A stretch of DNA of 64,000 bases from Pseudomonas fluorescens (lineage in GTDB: Bacteria; Pseudomonadota; Gammaproteobacteria; Pseudomonadales; Pseudomonadaceae): the NCBI RefSeq assembly GCF_005938625.1, contig NZ_VCNJ01000008.1:293996-357995 (forward strand). Direction: 5' to 3'. Under the pieces are notes generated by a model that was not told the origin of the DNA, searched no databases, and saw only the letters and a list, made by a program, of their open reading frames with translations. Position 1 is the first letter of the stretch. Each line of letters begins with the position of its first letter. Both the position numbers and the translations under genes were made by a program. Below, in pieces: positions 1 through 8,794 of this stretch.

Positions 1-1
1 C

Positions 2-1225
2 CTGCCCGGCGCCTGGGAAATCGCCCGCCGCACCGAAGAATACGCCAAAGGCATGCTGGTGCCCGGCACCCTGTTCGAAGAGTTGGGCTGGAACTACATC
101 GGCCCGATCGACGGCCACGACCTGCCGACCCTGATCGCCACGCTGCGCAACATGCGCGATCTGAAAGGCCCGCAGTTCCTGCACATCGTCACCAAGAAAG
201 GCAAAGGCTTCGCCCCGGCGGAAGTCGACCCGATCGGTTACCACGCCATCACCAAACTCGAACCACTGGATGCTCCGGCCGCCGCGCCGAAGCAAGCCGG
301 CGGGCCGAAATACTCGGCAGTGTTTGGCGAATGGCTGTGCGACATGGCCGCATCCGATCCACGCTTGGTCGGGATCACCCCGGCGATGAAGGAAGGCTCG
401 GATCTGGTCGCGTTCAGTGAGCGTTTCCCGCTGCGCTACTTCGATGTGGCGATTGCCGAGCAACACGCGGTGACGTTCGCTGCCGGCATGGCCTGCGAAG
501 GCGCAAAACCGGTGGTGGCGATCTACTCGACGTTCCTCCAGCGCGGGTATGACCAGCTCGTCCATGATGTGGCGGTGCAGAACCTCGACGTGCTGTTCGC
601 CATCGACCGCGCCGGTCTGGTCGGCGAAGACGGCCCGACTCACGCTGGCAGCTTCGATCTGTCGTACCTGCGCTGCATCCCGGGCATGGTCATCATGACC
701 CCGAGCGATGAAAACGAACTGCGTAAAATGCTCACCACCGGCCACCTCTACAACGGCCCGGCGGCAGTGCGTTATCCGCGTGGCAATGGCCCGAACGCTA
801 CCATCGAGAAAGACCTCGAGCCGATCGAAATCGGCAAGGGCATCGTTCGTCGTCAGGGCAGCAAAGTCGCCTTGCTGGTGTTCGGTGTGCAACTGGCCGA
901 GGCGCTGAAAGTTGCTGAGAAGCTTGATGCGACAGTGGTCGACATGCGTTTCGTCAAACCGCTGGATGAAGAGTTGGTGCGCGAGATTGCCGGCAGCCAT
1001 GAGTTGCTGGTAACGATCGAAGAGAACGCGATCATGGGCGGCGCCGGTGGCGCGGTCAGCGAGTTCCTGGCACGCGAGAACATCCTCAAGTCGATGCTGC
1101 ATCTGGGCTTGCCGGATGTCTACGTCGAGCACGCCAAGCCTGCGCAAATGCTCGCCGAGTGCGGGCTGGACGAGGCCGGGATCGAAGCGTCGATTCGTGA
1201 GCGTCTGGCCTTACTCGACAAATAA
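2..1225 (+). CDS. dxs: 1-deoxy-D-xylulose-5-phosphate synthase, C-terminal part
   Basis: The gene is cut by the left window edge; 407 residues are visible of about 630 usual for the family. DXS is a cytosolic thiamine-diphosphate enzyme that joins pyruvate and glyceraldehyde-3-phosphate, the first step of the MEP isoprenoid pathway. Its product also feeds thiamine and pyridoxal synthesis. The visible part has the typical [20 protein letters not shown] segment, the pyrimidine-binding domain with [16 protein letters not shown], and the C-terminal transketolase domain. Reading frame 2 is open from the first bases, so the start lies upstream. A REP doublet follows the stop. Identification is secure. 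Confidence 0.97.
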   Translation: MPGAWEIARRTEEYAKGMLVPGTLFEELGWNYIGPIDGHDLPTLIATLRNMRDLKGPQFLHIVTKKGKGFAPAEVDPIGYHAITKLEPLDAPAAAPKQAGGPKYSAVFGEWLCDMAASDPRLVGITPAMKEGSDLVAFSERFPLRYFDVAIAEQHAVTFAAGMACEGAKPVVAIYSTFLQRGYDQLVHDVAVQNLDVLFAIDRAGLVGEDGPTHAGSFDLSYLRCIPGMVIMTPSDENELRKMLTTGHLYNGPAAVRYPRGNGPNATIEKDLEPIEIGKGIVRRQGSKVALLVFGVQLAEALKVAEKLDATVVDMRFVKPLDEELVREIAGSHELLVTIEENAIMGGAGGAVSEFLARENILKSMLHLGLPDVYVEHAKPAQMLAECGLDEAGIEASIRERLALLDK

Positions 1226-1247
1226 ACGCAATACTTGTGCAAAACCC

Positions 1248-1336
1248 TGTGGGAGCGAGCTTGCTCGCGAAAGCGGACTGTCAGTCGACTCATTTTTGAC
1301 TGACACACCGTATTCGCGAGCAAGCTCGCTCCCACA
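1248..1336. repeat. REP doublet, family A
   Basis: Two inverted arms, TGTGGGAGCGAGCTTGCTCG and its complement, face each other between dxs and btuB. Between them an inner pair, GTCAGTC and GACTGAC, extends the symmetry. The same doublet recurs at 34829-34917 and 38122-38212, with other copies at 21666-21740 and 26136-26157. It can fold into a long hairpin and probably ends dxs transcription or protects its 3' end. Confidence 0.9.
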
Positions 1337-1389
1337 GTGGTTTGTGTCACTGCCAAATTGAATCCGCCCCAAGCGTCAACGGACCACCG

Positions 1390-3276
1390 ATGAAACTCTC
1401 GCGCCTCGCCCTGCCCTTCTTCTTGCTGCCGTCCGCTAATGTTCTCGCCGATAACTTCGAGCGTGATCAGGCGTTGAAGCTGCCGGACACGTTGATCTCC
1501 GCCAACCGACAGGTCGAAGCGCGGAACGACAGCAGCGCCGCCAACACCGTGTTCACCCGCGAAGACATCGACCGCCTGCAACCGAGCGATGTGCCGGATC
1601 TGCTGCGGCGCGTCCCTGGCGTGCAAGTGGCGCAGGCCGGCGGGCGCGGCAGCTTGCCGGGGATCTACATTCGCGGCACGCAGTCAGCGCAGAGTCTGGT
1701 GCTGGTCGATGGCCAGCGCATTGGCAGTTCGACCTCCGGTGACAGCAATCTGCAACACCTGAACATCGAACAGATCGAGCGCGTGGAAGTACTGCGCGGT
1801 TCGCGGTCGGTAATTTACGGCAGCGATGCGATTGGCGGGGTGATTCAGATTTTCACCCGGCGCGGCACCGAGCAAGGCTTGCAGCCACGGATGCACGTCG
1901 GCTTCGGCAGCAACCAGACCTGGGAGCGCAGCGTTGGTTTGTCCGGCGGCGATGAGCAAACCCGTTTCAACCTCGGCGCCAGCCTCAATGAAACTGCCGG
2001 GATTGACCGCACTAACGAGTCATACCCGAGCGATGGCGATCACGATGCCTATCGCAACAAATCCATCAGCCTGAGTCTCAGCCATGCGCTGACCGATGAC
2101 ATCGAAATCGGCGCCAATCTGCTGGATAACCGTGGCAAGAGCGAGTTCGACAACCCGTTCGGCCGCTTCGACATGAACACGTTCGAATCGGTGCAACAGC
2201 AGCCGTACAGCGATTTCAACGTCAGTAGCGTCAGCAGTTACATCGATGCGCGGGTCAACGAAACCTGGAAAACCCGCGTCGAGTTCGGCCATACCGAGAA
2301 CCGCGAAAAGACCCTCGACAAGCTCAGCGACGAGCGCACGGTGTTCAACACCTACCGCGACTCGGTGAACTGGCAGAACGACCTGACACTGGACGCGCGC
2401 AACAGCTTGATCCTCGGCGGCGACTGGTACGAAGACCGGGTCAACAGCAGCACCGCGTTCGACGAAGACAGCCGCTGGAACCGCGCCGCGTTTATTCAGC
2501 ATCGTTATCACGCCGACAGCTTCTCCACGGAACTGGGGCTGCGCCATGACGATAACCAGCAATTCGGCAGCCAGAATACCTGGAGCGGCACGTTCACCCT
2601 GCCGTTGAACCCGGACAATGATCTGTTGCTGAGCTACAGCGAAGGCTTCCGTGCGCCGACCTTCAACGACCTGTACTACCCGGATTTCAGCAACCCGGAT
2701 CTGAAACCGGAAACCTCGAAAAGCTACGAGCTGCAGTGGCGCAGCCAGTTGACCGACAGCAGCCGCCTCGAGGCGTCGATTTACCGTACGGACCTGGAGG
2801 ACGCGATTATCTTCGGCAGCAATTCACGTCCGGAGAACGTCGCTTCGGCGCGAATCAACGGTTTCGAAGCAGCGCTGAAGCAGGAACTGTTTGGCTGGCA
2901 GAGCAACCTTGGCGTTTCGATCATCGATCCGCGTGATCGCGATACCGGGCACACCTTGGCCCGGCGTGCGCGGCGCACGGTGAGTTGGGATCTGGATCGA
3001 CAGTTTGACCAAATCAGCCTCGGCGCCAGTTGGCAGGCGGTCAGCAGCAGTTATGACGATAAGGACAATACGCAGGCGCTGGGCGGCTATGCGCTGTTCG
3101 GCTTGCGCAGCAGCTGGGCGCTGAACCGCGAGATCAAGCTGGATCTGAAGGTCGATAACGTTTTTGATAAGGGTTACAGCCGCGCAAATTACAGCTATGA
3201 CGGCAGTCAGTATGGTTATCGCGAGGAAGGCCGGGTGTGGATGTTTGGGGTGACCTGGACTCCCGAAATCCACTGA
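1390..3276 (+). CDS. btuB: TonB-dependent outer-membrane receptor, BtuB (vitamin B12) type
   Basis: The 628-residue protein begins with a signal peptide (MKLSRLALPFFLLPSANVLA), followed by a TonB-box-like stretch (LPDTLIS). A plug domain comes next (DVPDLLRRVPGVQV, YIRGTQSAQSLVLVDGQRIG, VEVLRGSRSVIYGSDAIGG), then a beta-barrel ending in aromatic W-T-P-E-I-H. BtuB-type receptors import cobalamin using TonB energy. The ATG at 1390 is preferred over the ATG at 1342 because it starts the signal peptide. The BtuF-like gene converges on it, separated by a REP element, which supports B12 as substrate. No cobalamin riboswitch fits in the short leader. Another siderophore-like ligand cannot be fully excluded. 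Confidence 0.88.
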   Translation: MKLSRLALPFFLLPSANVLADNFERDQALKLPDTLISANRQVEARNDSSAANTVFTREDIDRLQPSDVPDLLRRVPGVQVAQAGGRGSLPGIYIRGTQSAQSLVLVDGQRIGSSTSGDSNLQHLNIEQIERVEVLRGSRSVIYGSDAIGGVIQIFTRRGTEQGLQPRMHVGFGSNQTWERSVGLSGGDEQTRFNLGASLNETAGIDRTNESYPSDGDHDAYRNKSISLSLSHALTDDIEIGANLLDNRGKSEFDNPFGRFDMNTFESVQQQPYSDFNVSSVSSYIDARVNETWKTRVEFGHTENREKTLDKLSDERTVFNTYRDSVNWQNDLTLDARNSLILGGDWYEDRVNSSTAFDEDSRWNRAAFIQHRYHADSFSTELGLRHDDNQQFGSQNTWSGTFTLPLNPDNDLLLSYSEGFRAPTFNDLYYPDFSNPDLKPETSKSYELQWRSQLTDSSRLEASIYRTDLEDAIIFGSNSRPENVASARINGFEAALKQELFGWQSNLGVSIIDPRDRDTGHTLARRARRTVSWDLDRQFDQISLGASWQAVSSSYDDKDNTQALGGYALFGLRSSWALNREIKLDLKVDNVFDKGYSRANYSYDGSQYGYREEGRVWMFGVTWTPEIH

Positions 3277-3283
3277 AATCCAC

Positions 3284-3387
3284 TGTGGGAGCTGCCGAAG
3301 GCTGCGATCTTTTGATCTTGATCTTCGGCGATTCCAACTCAGTCAAACGGCAAAATCAAAAGATCGCAGCCTTCGGCAGCTCCTACA
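3284..3387. repeat. REP doublet, family B
   Basis: Inverted arms of the form GGAGCTGCCGAAGGCTGCGA followed by TCTTTTGATC face each other between the convergent btuB and btuF-like genes. Such long symmetric hairpins can act as a two-way terminator. Related copies lie at 5360-5451, 14537-14618, 15757-15842 and 32696-32781. Confidence 0.9.
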
Positions 3388-3390
3388 GGG

Positions 3391-4191
3391 TTACCTGTCC
3401 GGCGCGATCAATTGGCAGAGTTTGGCGGTGGCGCTGATCATTTGGCCGCTTGGGCGCTCAAGGCCTTTGTCGGTGACCAAGAGTAATTTCCCCTGCTTCA
3501 CCGCTACCACTTGCGGCCAAGCCTTCCACGCATTCAGCTGCGCCTGATCACTCGCCAGAATCACCTCCGGATCACGCTGCAACACCGCCTCAATACTCAC
3601 CTGCGGCGCCGGCAGACTCAAATCACTGAACACATTCCGCGACCCGCATACCTCCAGCGCATCGCTGATGATCTGCCCGCCACCGACGGTGTACAGCGGC
3701 TTGTCCCAAACCTGATAGAAGACCCGCAACGGCACATCGCGGCGATAGCGCTGGCGCAGCTCAACGAGTTGTTTGCGCAACTCCACCGCCCGTTTCACCC
3801 CTCGCTCAGGTCGGCCCAATTGCGCGGCAATGGCCTCTATCTGGGTGGCGAGTTGTTCTAAAGAATGCGGTTCGGCGACGAAGGTCGGGATGCCCAAGCG
3901 CTTCAACTGATCACGCTGCGCCGGGCCGACACTGCCGGGCCACAGCAACAACAAATCAGGCTTGAGGCTCAGTAGCTGTTCCATGTCGAGTTGGCCATAG
4001 CGACCGACTGAGGGGACGCTGGCAATTTCAGCAGGACGCTCGCCGGCATCCAGCACGCCGACCAACAGATCAGCCGAATCCAGTTCAACGACGATTTCAG
4101 AAAGAGACGGTGCGAGGCTGACAACCCGCAGTTGCGCCAGCACAGACCCACTGACGGCCAACAGCAGAACCGCCAGCCACAGACGGCGCAT
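3391..4191 (-). CDS. btuF: periplasmic cobalamin-binding protein, BtuF-like
   Basis: The 266-residue protein has a signal peptide ([19 protein letters not shown]) and the helical-backbone metal/B12-binding fold: RVVSLAPSLSEIVVELD near the start, a VGRYGQLDMEQLLSLKPDLLL stretch, and VYQVWDKPLYTVGGG-like text in the second lobe. BtuF delivers cobalamin to BtuCD in the periplasm; no btuC or btuD lies nearby. The start at 4191 is chosen because it begins the signal peptide and overlaps the stop of the upstream membrane-protein gene by one base. A longer upstream frame exists but is antisense-like text. The neighbouring btuB supports the assignment; a role with another metal chelate is the alternative. 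Confidence 0.85.
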   Translation of the reverse strand: MRRLWLAVLLLAVSGSVLAQLRVVSLAPSLSEIVVELDSADLLVGVLDAGERPAEIASVPSVGRYGQLDMEQLLSLKPDLLLLWPGSVGPAQRDQLKRLGIPTFVAEPHSLEQLATQIEAIAAQLGRPERGVKRAVELRKQLVELRQRYRRDVPLRVFYQVWDKPLYTVGGGQIISDALEVCGSRNVFSDLSLPAPQVSIEAVLQRDPEVILASDQAQLNAWKAWPQVVAVKQGKLLLVTDKGLERPSGQMISATAKLCQLIAPDR

Positions 4192-4610
4192 CAGCCGAGT
4201 TGACGCGGGATACGGTAGAGGTAGAACAGCACTGCCGTGGACAGCGCCAACAGCATCAGCGGCACCGCTTCGAGACCGACGAAAACCGCCAGCGCACCTA
4301 TCCACGCCGGCAAGGCTGCCGCCAGAAACGCAGTGCGACGGCGCGCAGCGAGGGCAATCCACGCGGCCGGCTCATCCGGGGTATCGAGGGCTTTTTGCGT
4401 GGCGATCAGTGCGTGTTTGTAGCGGCCGAAAAACTTCAGGCTGACAAACATCGACGCCACACCAGCAATGAAAAACGGCATCGCCAGTACTGGCAGAATT
4501 CCTTCGCCCTGACCAAACAGCGCGTTGAGCACGAACAACGGCAGCAGCGCCAGCGCGAGGTATTTCCACCAGTCGACCGACAATCGGCGCCGCACCTGAC
4601 CGCGAGTCAC
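4191..4610 (-). CDS. small conserved membrane protein of unknown function
   Basis: The 139-residue protein has four predicted membrane segments, near residues 17-31, 37-58, 94-112 and 114-131. A basic N-terminus ([17 protein letters not shown]) and a charged cytoplasmic loop with ARRR lie between the pairs. I do not recognise the family. Its ATG overlaps the ribA stop by four bases and its stop overlaps the btuF start, so the three are probably translated together. The context suggests a membrane role linked to cofactor uptake, but this is only a guess by association. Confidence 0.8.
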   Translation of the reverse strand: MTRGQVRRRLSVDWWKYLALALLPLFVLNALFGQGEGILPVLAMPFFIAGVASMFVSLKFFGRYKHALIATQKALDTPDEPAAWIALAARRRTAFLAAALPAWIGALAVFVGLEAVPLMLLALSTAVLFYLYRIPRQLG

Positions 4611-5224
4611 GCGCGATCAACCTCGCCCTGATGCTCATTGCCCATCATGTGGTCGAGCTTGCTGGCTTTGGTCGCCAGGTAGAGTTTGTTGTGCGGGTTG
4701 TGCCCGGTGTGCAGCGGCACGCGCTCGGCGACGGTAATGCCCATGTCGGTCAAGGCTTTGACCTTGCGCGGGTTGTTGGTCATCAGGCGCAGGGATTTCA
4801 CACCCAGGTGCTCCAGCATCGGCAGGCACATGGCGTAGTCGCGCTGGTCAGCAGCAAAGCCCAGACGCTCGTTGGCCTCAACGGTGTCGGCGCCGCCGTC
4901 CTGCAACTCGTAGGCACGGATCTTGTTCAGCAGACCAATACCGCGACCTTCCTGACGCAGGTAAAGCAATACGCCACGGCCTTCGCGGGCGATGGCTTTG
5001 AGGGCGCCTTCGAGTTGCGAGCCGCAGTCGCAACGCTGGCTGAACAAGGCATCGCCGGTCAGGCATTCGGAGTGCAAACGGCCGAGAACCGGGGCACCGT
5101 CGGCAATTTCACCCAGGCTCAGCACGACGTGCTCGCGGCCGGTAGCTTCATCGAGAAAACCGTGCATGGTGAATTGCGCAAAAGGCGTTGGCAGCTTGGA
5201 AGCGGCGACAAAGACGACAGGCAC
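4607..5224 (-). CDS. ribA: GTP cyclohydrolase II
   Basis: The 205-residue enzyme opens the GTP ring to give the first committed pyrimidine intermediate of riboflavin synthesis. All zinc ligands are present: Cys54, Cys65 and Cys67 in [20 protein letters not shown]. The catalytic and GTP-binding stretches [15 protein letters not shown] and LMTNNPRKV are also intact. This matters because the RibBA protein at 8795-9886 has lost the equivalent cysteines, so this gene probably supplies the activity. Length matches E. coli RibA (about 196). It starts a tight three-gene run with the membrane protein and btuF-like genes. Confidence 0.97.
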   Translation of the reverse strand: MPVVFVAASKLPTPFAQFTMHGFLDEATGREHVVLSLGEIADGAPVLGRLHSECLTGDALFSQRCDCGSQLEGALKAIAREGRGVLLYLRQEGRGIGLLNKIRAYELQDGGADTVEANERLGFAADQRDYAMCLPMLEHLGVKSLRLMTNNPRKVKALTDMGITVAERVPLHTGHNPHNKLYLATKASKLDHMMGNEHQGEVDRA

Positions 5225-5359
5225 CGGTGTGCTCCTGATCTAAAGAGTCTGAAAATTCGCAGGCCGGCATTGTAACAGCAGGTTCCTACAGACGCTTAGG
5301 CTGAATTATCGGGCATAACGATCAAAAAGTTTGATAACTACCCGGTCGACATGGATCCC

Positions 5360-5451
5360 TGTAGGAGCTGTCGAGTGAAACGAGGCTGCGATCTTTTGAT
5401 CTGGCTTTTAGGATCAAGATCAAAAGATCGCAGCGTGCCGCAGTTCCTACA
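5360..5451. repeat. REP doublet, family B, overlapping a gene end
   Basis: Inverted arms beginning TGTAGGAGCTG and ending CAGTTCCTACA carry the family B core. The left arm is degenerate (TCGAGTGAAACGAGG in place of the usual CCGAAGG core). The right arm reaches into the last codons of the binding-protein gene at 5447-6199 and provides its TAG stop. Confidence 0.85.
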
Positions 5452-6199
5452 GGGGATTCGTCGCGCCCGTAGCGAATGGATACGGCTGCTTCCACTTCTC
5501 GAAGATCGGCTTCAACTCGCCGCTCTTCACCAGTTGCTCCATACGCTGGTCATACAGCGCCATCAGCGCCCGCGCCTGAGGCGTGTCGGCGAAGCCGAGA
5601 AACAGCGGCAACTCGGCCAGGTGTGAATAACGATACTGGGATGGATCAGCTGCGGTTTTCACCACCGCTTCAATCTCGGTCAGCGCATCAATGTAGTAAT
5701 CCGCCCGCCCCTGCTTGAGCATCGACAGAATGCCGGTGCGCCGCTCGATCTGGTTGTAACGCTTGATATTAGGCAAGTAGTTTTCGTAGCGATAACCGCG
5801 CACCCAGGCCAGCCGATACTTGCCCAGCGTCGCCTGGGTGGGCGAAGGATTGCTCGCCAGACCCAACGCGTAGATGTGATCGGAATCGAAATTCCAGCGT
5901 GGGTACAGCACTTGATCGGCTTCATCGCGATAGGAACCGACCAACGCATCGACCTCTTTCAACTGCACCAGACCAACCGAACGGGTGTAAGGCACCGTGC
6001 GAAGGTCCAGCTTCACCCCGGCCGGTTCGAACACTTTGCGCAACACATCCCAACCGAGGCCATGGCCGTCAGCGGCGGTGTAGTCTTCCCAATCTTCGCT
6101 GGCCAGATGGATGACCGCCGGCGTCGGCGCAGCTTCCTGCGCACTGATAACAGTGCTCAGCAAAGCAAAAACCAGCAGCGCCAACCAGCGTCGAGCCAT
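5447..6199 (-). CDS. periplasmic solute-binding protein (SBP_bac_3 type)
   Basis: The 250-residue protein has a signal peptide (MARRWLALLVFALLSTVISA) and the fold of amino-acid-type extracellular binding proteins: an N-terminal lobe with GLGWDVLRKVFEPAGVKLDL, a hinge, and a second lobe with TGILSMLKQGRADYYID and a C-terminal LKPIFEKWKQPYPF helix. The ligand is unknown and no permease or ATPase is adjacent, so it may be an orphan sensor or binding protein. The start at 6199 begins the signal peptide; upstream sequence in frame is antisense to pgpA. The last residues (ATNPL) and stop lie partly in a REP element, suggesting the original C-terminus was altered. Confidence 0.85.
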   Translation of the reverse strand: MARRWLALLVFALLSTVISAQEAAPTPAVIHLASEDWEDYTAADGHGLGWDVLRKVFEPAGVKLDLRTVPYTRSVGLVQLKEVDALVGSYRDEADQVLYPRWNFDSDHIYALGLASNPSPTQATLGKYRLAWVRGYRYENYLPNIKRYNQIERRTGILSMLKQGRADYYIDALTEIEAVVKTAADPSQYRYSHLAELPLFLGFADTPQARALMALYDQRMEQLVKSGELKPIFEKWKQPYPFATGATNPL

Positions 6200-6236
6200 C
6201 CCTAGTCCCCTTACTTGACCCTGATATCCCTTGAGA

Positions 6237-6740
6237 TCAGGCGAAAATCCACACCAGTCCCTGCATGGCCAGCCAGGCGAACACGCCGGCCAGCACGTCG
6301 TCGAGCATGATGCCGACGCCGCCATGCACATGCCGGTCGATCCAGCGGATCGGCCATGGCTTGAGAATGTCGAAGAAGCGGAACACGAGGAAACCCGCGA
6401 GCAACCAGTACCAGCCTTCGGGTACCAGCCAGAGGGTGATCCACATCCCGACCATCTCGTCCCAGACGATGCCTTCGTGGTCGTGTACCCGCAGATCATC
6501 GGCGACTTTGCCGCACAGCCAGAAGCCGAACAGCATGGTGATCCCGAGCATCAGCCAGTAACCCCAGTCAGGCAACATTTGCCACAACGGGATAAAGGGT
6601 AGCGCAACTAACGAGCCCCACGTGCCCGGGGCTTTCGGCAGGGTGCCGGAACCAAAGCCGAACGCGAGGAAATGCCAGGGATTGCGCCAGACCGACGGCG
6701 GAACGAATTCGGCCGGAACCTGTTTCGGGTGATCTGTCAC
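6237..6740 (-). CDS. pgpA: phosphatidylglycerophosphatase A
   Basis: The 167-residue inner-membrane enzyme removes phosphate from phosphatidylglycerophosphate to give phosphatidylglycerol. Family features are visible: GFGSGTLPKAPGTWGSL near the start, DEMVGMWITLWLVP in the middle, FRFFDILKPWPIRWID, and VGIMLDDVLAGVFA near the end. Its start overlaps the thiL stop by four bases (ATGA), an arrangement common in gammaproteobacteria. Length matches E. coli PgpA (172). Confidence 0.96.
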   Translation of the reverse strand: MTDHPKQVPAEFVPPSVWRNPWHFLAFGFGSGTLPKAPGTWGSLVALPFIPLWQMLPDWGYWLMLGITMLFGFWLCGKVADDLRVHDHEGIVWDEMVGMWITLWLVPEGWYWLLAGFLVFRFFDILKPWPIRWIDRHVHGGVGIMLDDVLAGVFAWLAMQGLVWIFA

Positions 6741-7702
6741 GGTGTCTCCTGAAAATGTTGATAGCCCCGGATTTGCGGGGTGATGTCGTGCCCTTCGCGG
6801 TCCAGCAAGACTACGCCCTGCCCCTTTGCGACGCGACCGATCACATGGATCGGCCAGCCATTGGCCAGCAGCGGCGGCAACTCGACGGACGGTAGAGTGA
6901 ACGCCAGCACGTAATCATCGCCACCGCTCAGCGCTGCACGCTCGGCGCCACGCTGACCGAGAAACGCCACTAATGCATCCGACAGCGGTACGCGCTCGCG
7001 TTCAATCTCAAGCCGCACCTTTGAGGCCAGCGCAATATGGCCGCAATCGGCGAGCAGACCATCAGAGATATCCAGCGCTGAGGTAGCTTTGCCACGCAGG
7101 GCCTGACCGAGGGCCAGTTGCGGTTGTGGCGACCAGTAATGATCGAGCAGCGGCTGGGCGATATCAGGCTCGGCGTCACGCTGCCCCAACACCAGCGGCA
7201 GAGCGCCGGCGGCATTGCCCAACTCACCGCCGACACAGAGCAAGTCGCCCGGTTTCGCGCCGCTGCGGGTCAATGCCTGACCCGCCGGCACTCGACCAAA
7301 CACCGTTACCGTCAGACTCAACGGCCCGCGCGTGGTGTCGCCGCCCACCAGCGCAACGCCGCAGCTCTGCGCCATGCGGTTCAAACCGTGGGCATAGGCT
7401 TGCAGCCAATCGGCGGTCACCGTCGGTACAGTCAGGGCAAGGGTAAAGGCAACGGGCGTGGCGCCCATGGCGGCCAGATCGCTGACCGCAACGGCCAGCG
7501 AGCGCTGACCGAGCAGAAACGGATCGCAGGGGTCGGCGAAATGCACACCGGCCACCAGCGTATCGGTAGAAATTGCCAGTTGTTCCCCGGAGGGAACAGC
7601 GAGCAAGGCGCAGTCGTCGCCAATCCCCAGAGCAACGCCTTCGCCGCCCTGCGCACAAGGCGCGGCGGCGAAGAAATTGCGGATCAGCTCAAACTCGCCC
7701 AT
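6737..7702 (-). CDS. thiL: thiamine-monophosphate kinase
   Basis: The 321-residue enzyme phosphorylates thiamine phosphate to the active cofactor thiamine diphosphate. It shows the PurM-like fold signatures: GEFELIRNFF at the start, LGIGDDCALL, STDTLVAGVHF, SVSDLAAMGATPVAF-like text, VGGDTTRGPLSLTVTVFG, and SALDISDGLLADCGHI. It lies between nusB and pgpA, a conserved operon order, with 27 bases after nusB. DXS at the window start makes a thiamine precursor, although the two genes are not co-transcribed. Confidence 0.96.
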   Translation of the reverse strand: MGEFELIRNFFAAAPCAQGGEGVALGIGDDCALLAVPSGEQLAISTDTLVAGVHFADPCDPFLLGQRSLAVAVSDLAAMGATPVAFTLALTVPTVTADWLQAYAHGLNRMAQSCGVALVGGDTTRGPLSLTVTVFGRVPAGQALTRSGAKPGDLLCVGGELGNAAGALPLVLGQRDAEPDIAQPLLDHYWSPQPQLALGQALRGKATSALDISDGLLADCGHIALASKVRLEIERERVPLSDALVAFLGQRGAERAALSGGDDYVLAFTLPSVELPPLLANGWPIHVIGRVAKGQGVVLLDREGHDITPQIRGYQHFQETP

Positions 7703-7729
7703 GGCTGAGACAAAGGATTCAAGCGCCGA

Positions 7730-8230
7730 TCAGCGCTTGAACGCCTTCACTTCAGCTTCACGCAGGCGCGGGGCCAGCTTGTCGAGCACACCGTTGACGA
7801 ACTTGTGACCGTCGGTAGAACCGTAGACTTTCGCCAGTTCGATCCCTTCGTTGATCACAACGCGGTACGGCACGTCGACGCGCTTGAGCAGTTCCCAAGT
7901 GGACAGGCGCAGTACGCACAGCTCAACCGGGTCGAGTTCTTCGATGGCCAGGTCCAGGCACGGCGCCAACGCATTGTCGATCTCGGTCAGATTGGCCGGA
8001 ACACCGTGCAGGATGTCGTGGAAGTAGCTGGCATCGGCGAAGGTGAAATCGTTGTCGACGCGAAACTGCGCTTCGATTTCGTTCAGCGAAGTACTGGCCA
8101 TGTGGCGCTGGTACAACGCTTGCGTCGCCAACTGACGGGCAGCGCGGCGCTTTTCACTTTTCGAAGGCTTGCCGGCGTCGGTTGGACGCGGTTCGCGCGG
8201 GTTGAAACGATCGCTTTCGTCGCTAATCAC
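7730..8230 (-). CDS. nusB: transcription antitermination factor NusB
   Basis: The 166-residue all-helical protein pairs with S10 (NusE) on boxA RNA to keep RNA polymerase processive on rRNA operons. Visible features are [15 protein letters not shown], the central FHDILHGV region, [12 protein letters not shown] and the C-terminal [28 protein letters not shown] block. The basic N-terminal extension of about 25 residues is usual in Pseudomonas. Its start overlaps the ribH stop by four bases, so the two are probably translationally coupled. The gene for its partner S10 lies at 63511-63822. Confidence 0.96.
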   Translation of the reverse strand: MISDESDRFNPREPRPTDAGKPSKSEKRRAARQLATQALYQRHMASTSLNEIEAQFRVDNDFTFADASYFHDILHGVPANLTEIDNALAPCLDLAIEELDPVELCVLRLSTWELLKRVDVPYRVVINEGIELAKVYGSTDGHKFVNGVLDKLAPRLREAEVKAFKR

Positions 8231-8703
8231 TTGGCCTCCAACTGTGCCAGCAGGCTGACCATTTCCAGAGCGGACAGGGCAGCTTCGGCACCTTTGTTAC
8301 CGGCTTTGGTGCCGGAACGTTCGATGGCTTGCTCGATGGAATCTACGGTCAGGACGCCGAAAGCGACCGGCACGCCGAATTCCATGGACACCTGGGCCAG
8401 GCCCTTGGTGCATTCGCCCGCCACGTATTCGAAGTGCGGAGTACCGCCACGAATGACTGCGCCCAGGGCGATGATTGCTGCGAACTCGCCTTTCTGGGCG
8501 ACTTTCTGCGCAACCAGCGGGATTTCGAAGGCGCCAGGTGCGCGGATGATGGTGATGTCGCTTTCGCTCACGCCGTGGCGAACCAGGGCATCAACTGCAC
8601 CGCTGACCAGGCTTTCAACAACGAAGCTGTTGAAGCGGCCCACTACCAAAGCGTAGCGGCCTTTAGGGGCGATGAAGGTACCTTCGATGGTCTTCAGGGT
8701 CAT
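8227..8703 (-). CDS. ribH: 6,7-dimethyl-8-ribityllumazine synthase
   Basis: The 158-residue protein condenses the ribityl-pyrimidine from the RibD branch with the four-carbon product of RibB, the penultimate step to riboflavin. It shows [21 protein letters not shown], the [13 protein letters not shown] motif, [21 protein letters not shown] with the catalytic histidine, and [16 protein letters not shown]. It is expected to form pentamers or a 60-mer capsid. It lies just after ribBA, with a 91-base gap that contains a hairpin. Confidence 0.97.
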   Translation of the reverse strand: MTLKTIEGTFIAPKGRYALVVGRFNSFVVESLVSGAVDALVRHGVSESDITIIRAPGAFEIPLVAQKVAQKGEFAAIIALGAVIRGGTPHFEYVAGECTKGLAQVSMEFGVPVAFGVLTVDSIEQAIERSGTKAGNKGAEAALSALEMVSLLAQLEAK

Positions 8704-8725
8704 TCGTCAGTTCTCTTAAAGAGCC

Positions 8726-8748
8726 GGGACGCGTCTGCTACGCGTCCC
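8726..8748 (-). other. perfect hairpin in the ribBA-ribH gap
   Basis: GGGACGCGT and ACGCGTCCC form a 9-bp perfect stem around a 5-base loop, about 25 bases before the ribH start on the minus strand. It has no T-run on either side, so it is not an obvious terminator. It may affect RNA processing or ribH translation. It does not match the much larger FMN riboswitch. Confidence 0.6.
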
Positions 8749-8794
8749 TCAGTGATTTATTTGCCGCGAATTGGCGTCCGGAAACAACCGGTCA

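Noticed and set aside
1248..1336. CRISPR-like array from recurring palindromes
   Set aside because: Copies are scattered one by one between genes in facing pairs, with no regular spacers and no cas genes.
1226..1389. Cobalamin riboswitch before btuB
   Set aside because: The gap is 164 bases and mostly a REP doublet; no B12-box-like segment was found.
8704..8794. FMN riboswitch in the rib region
   Set aside because: The gap is too short and holds only one hairpin; other rib gaps are shorter still.
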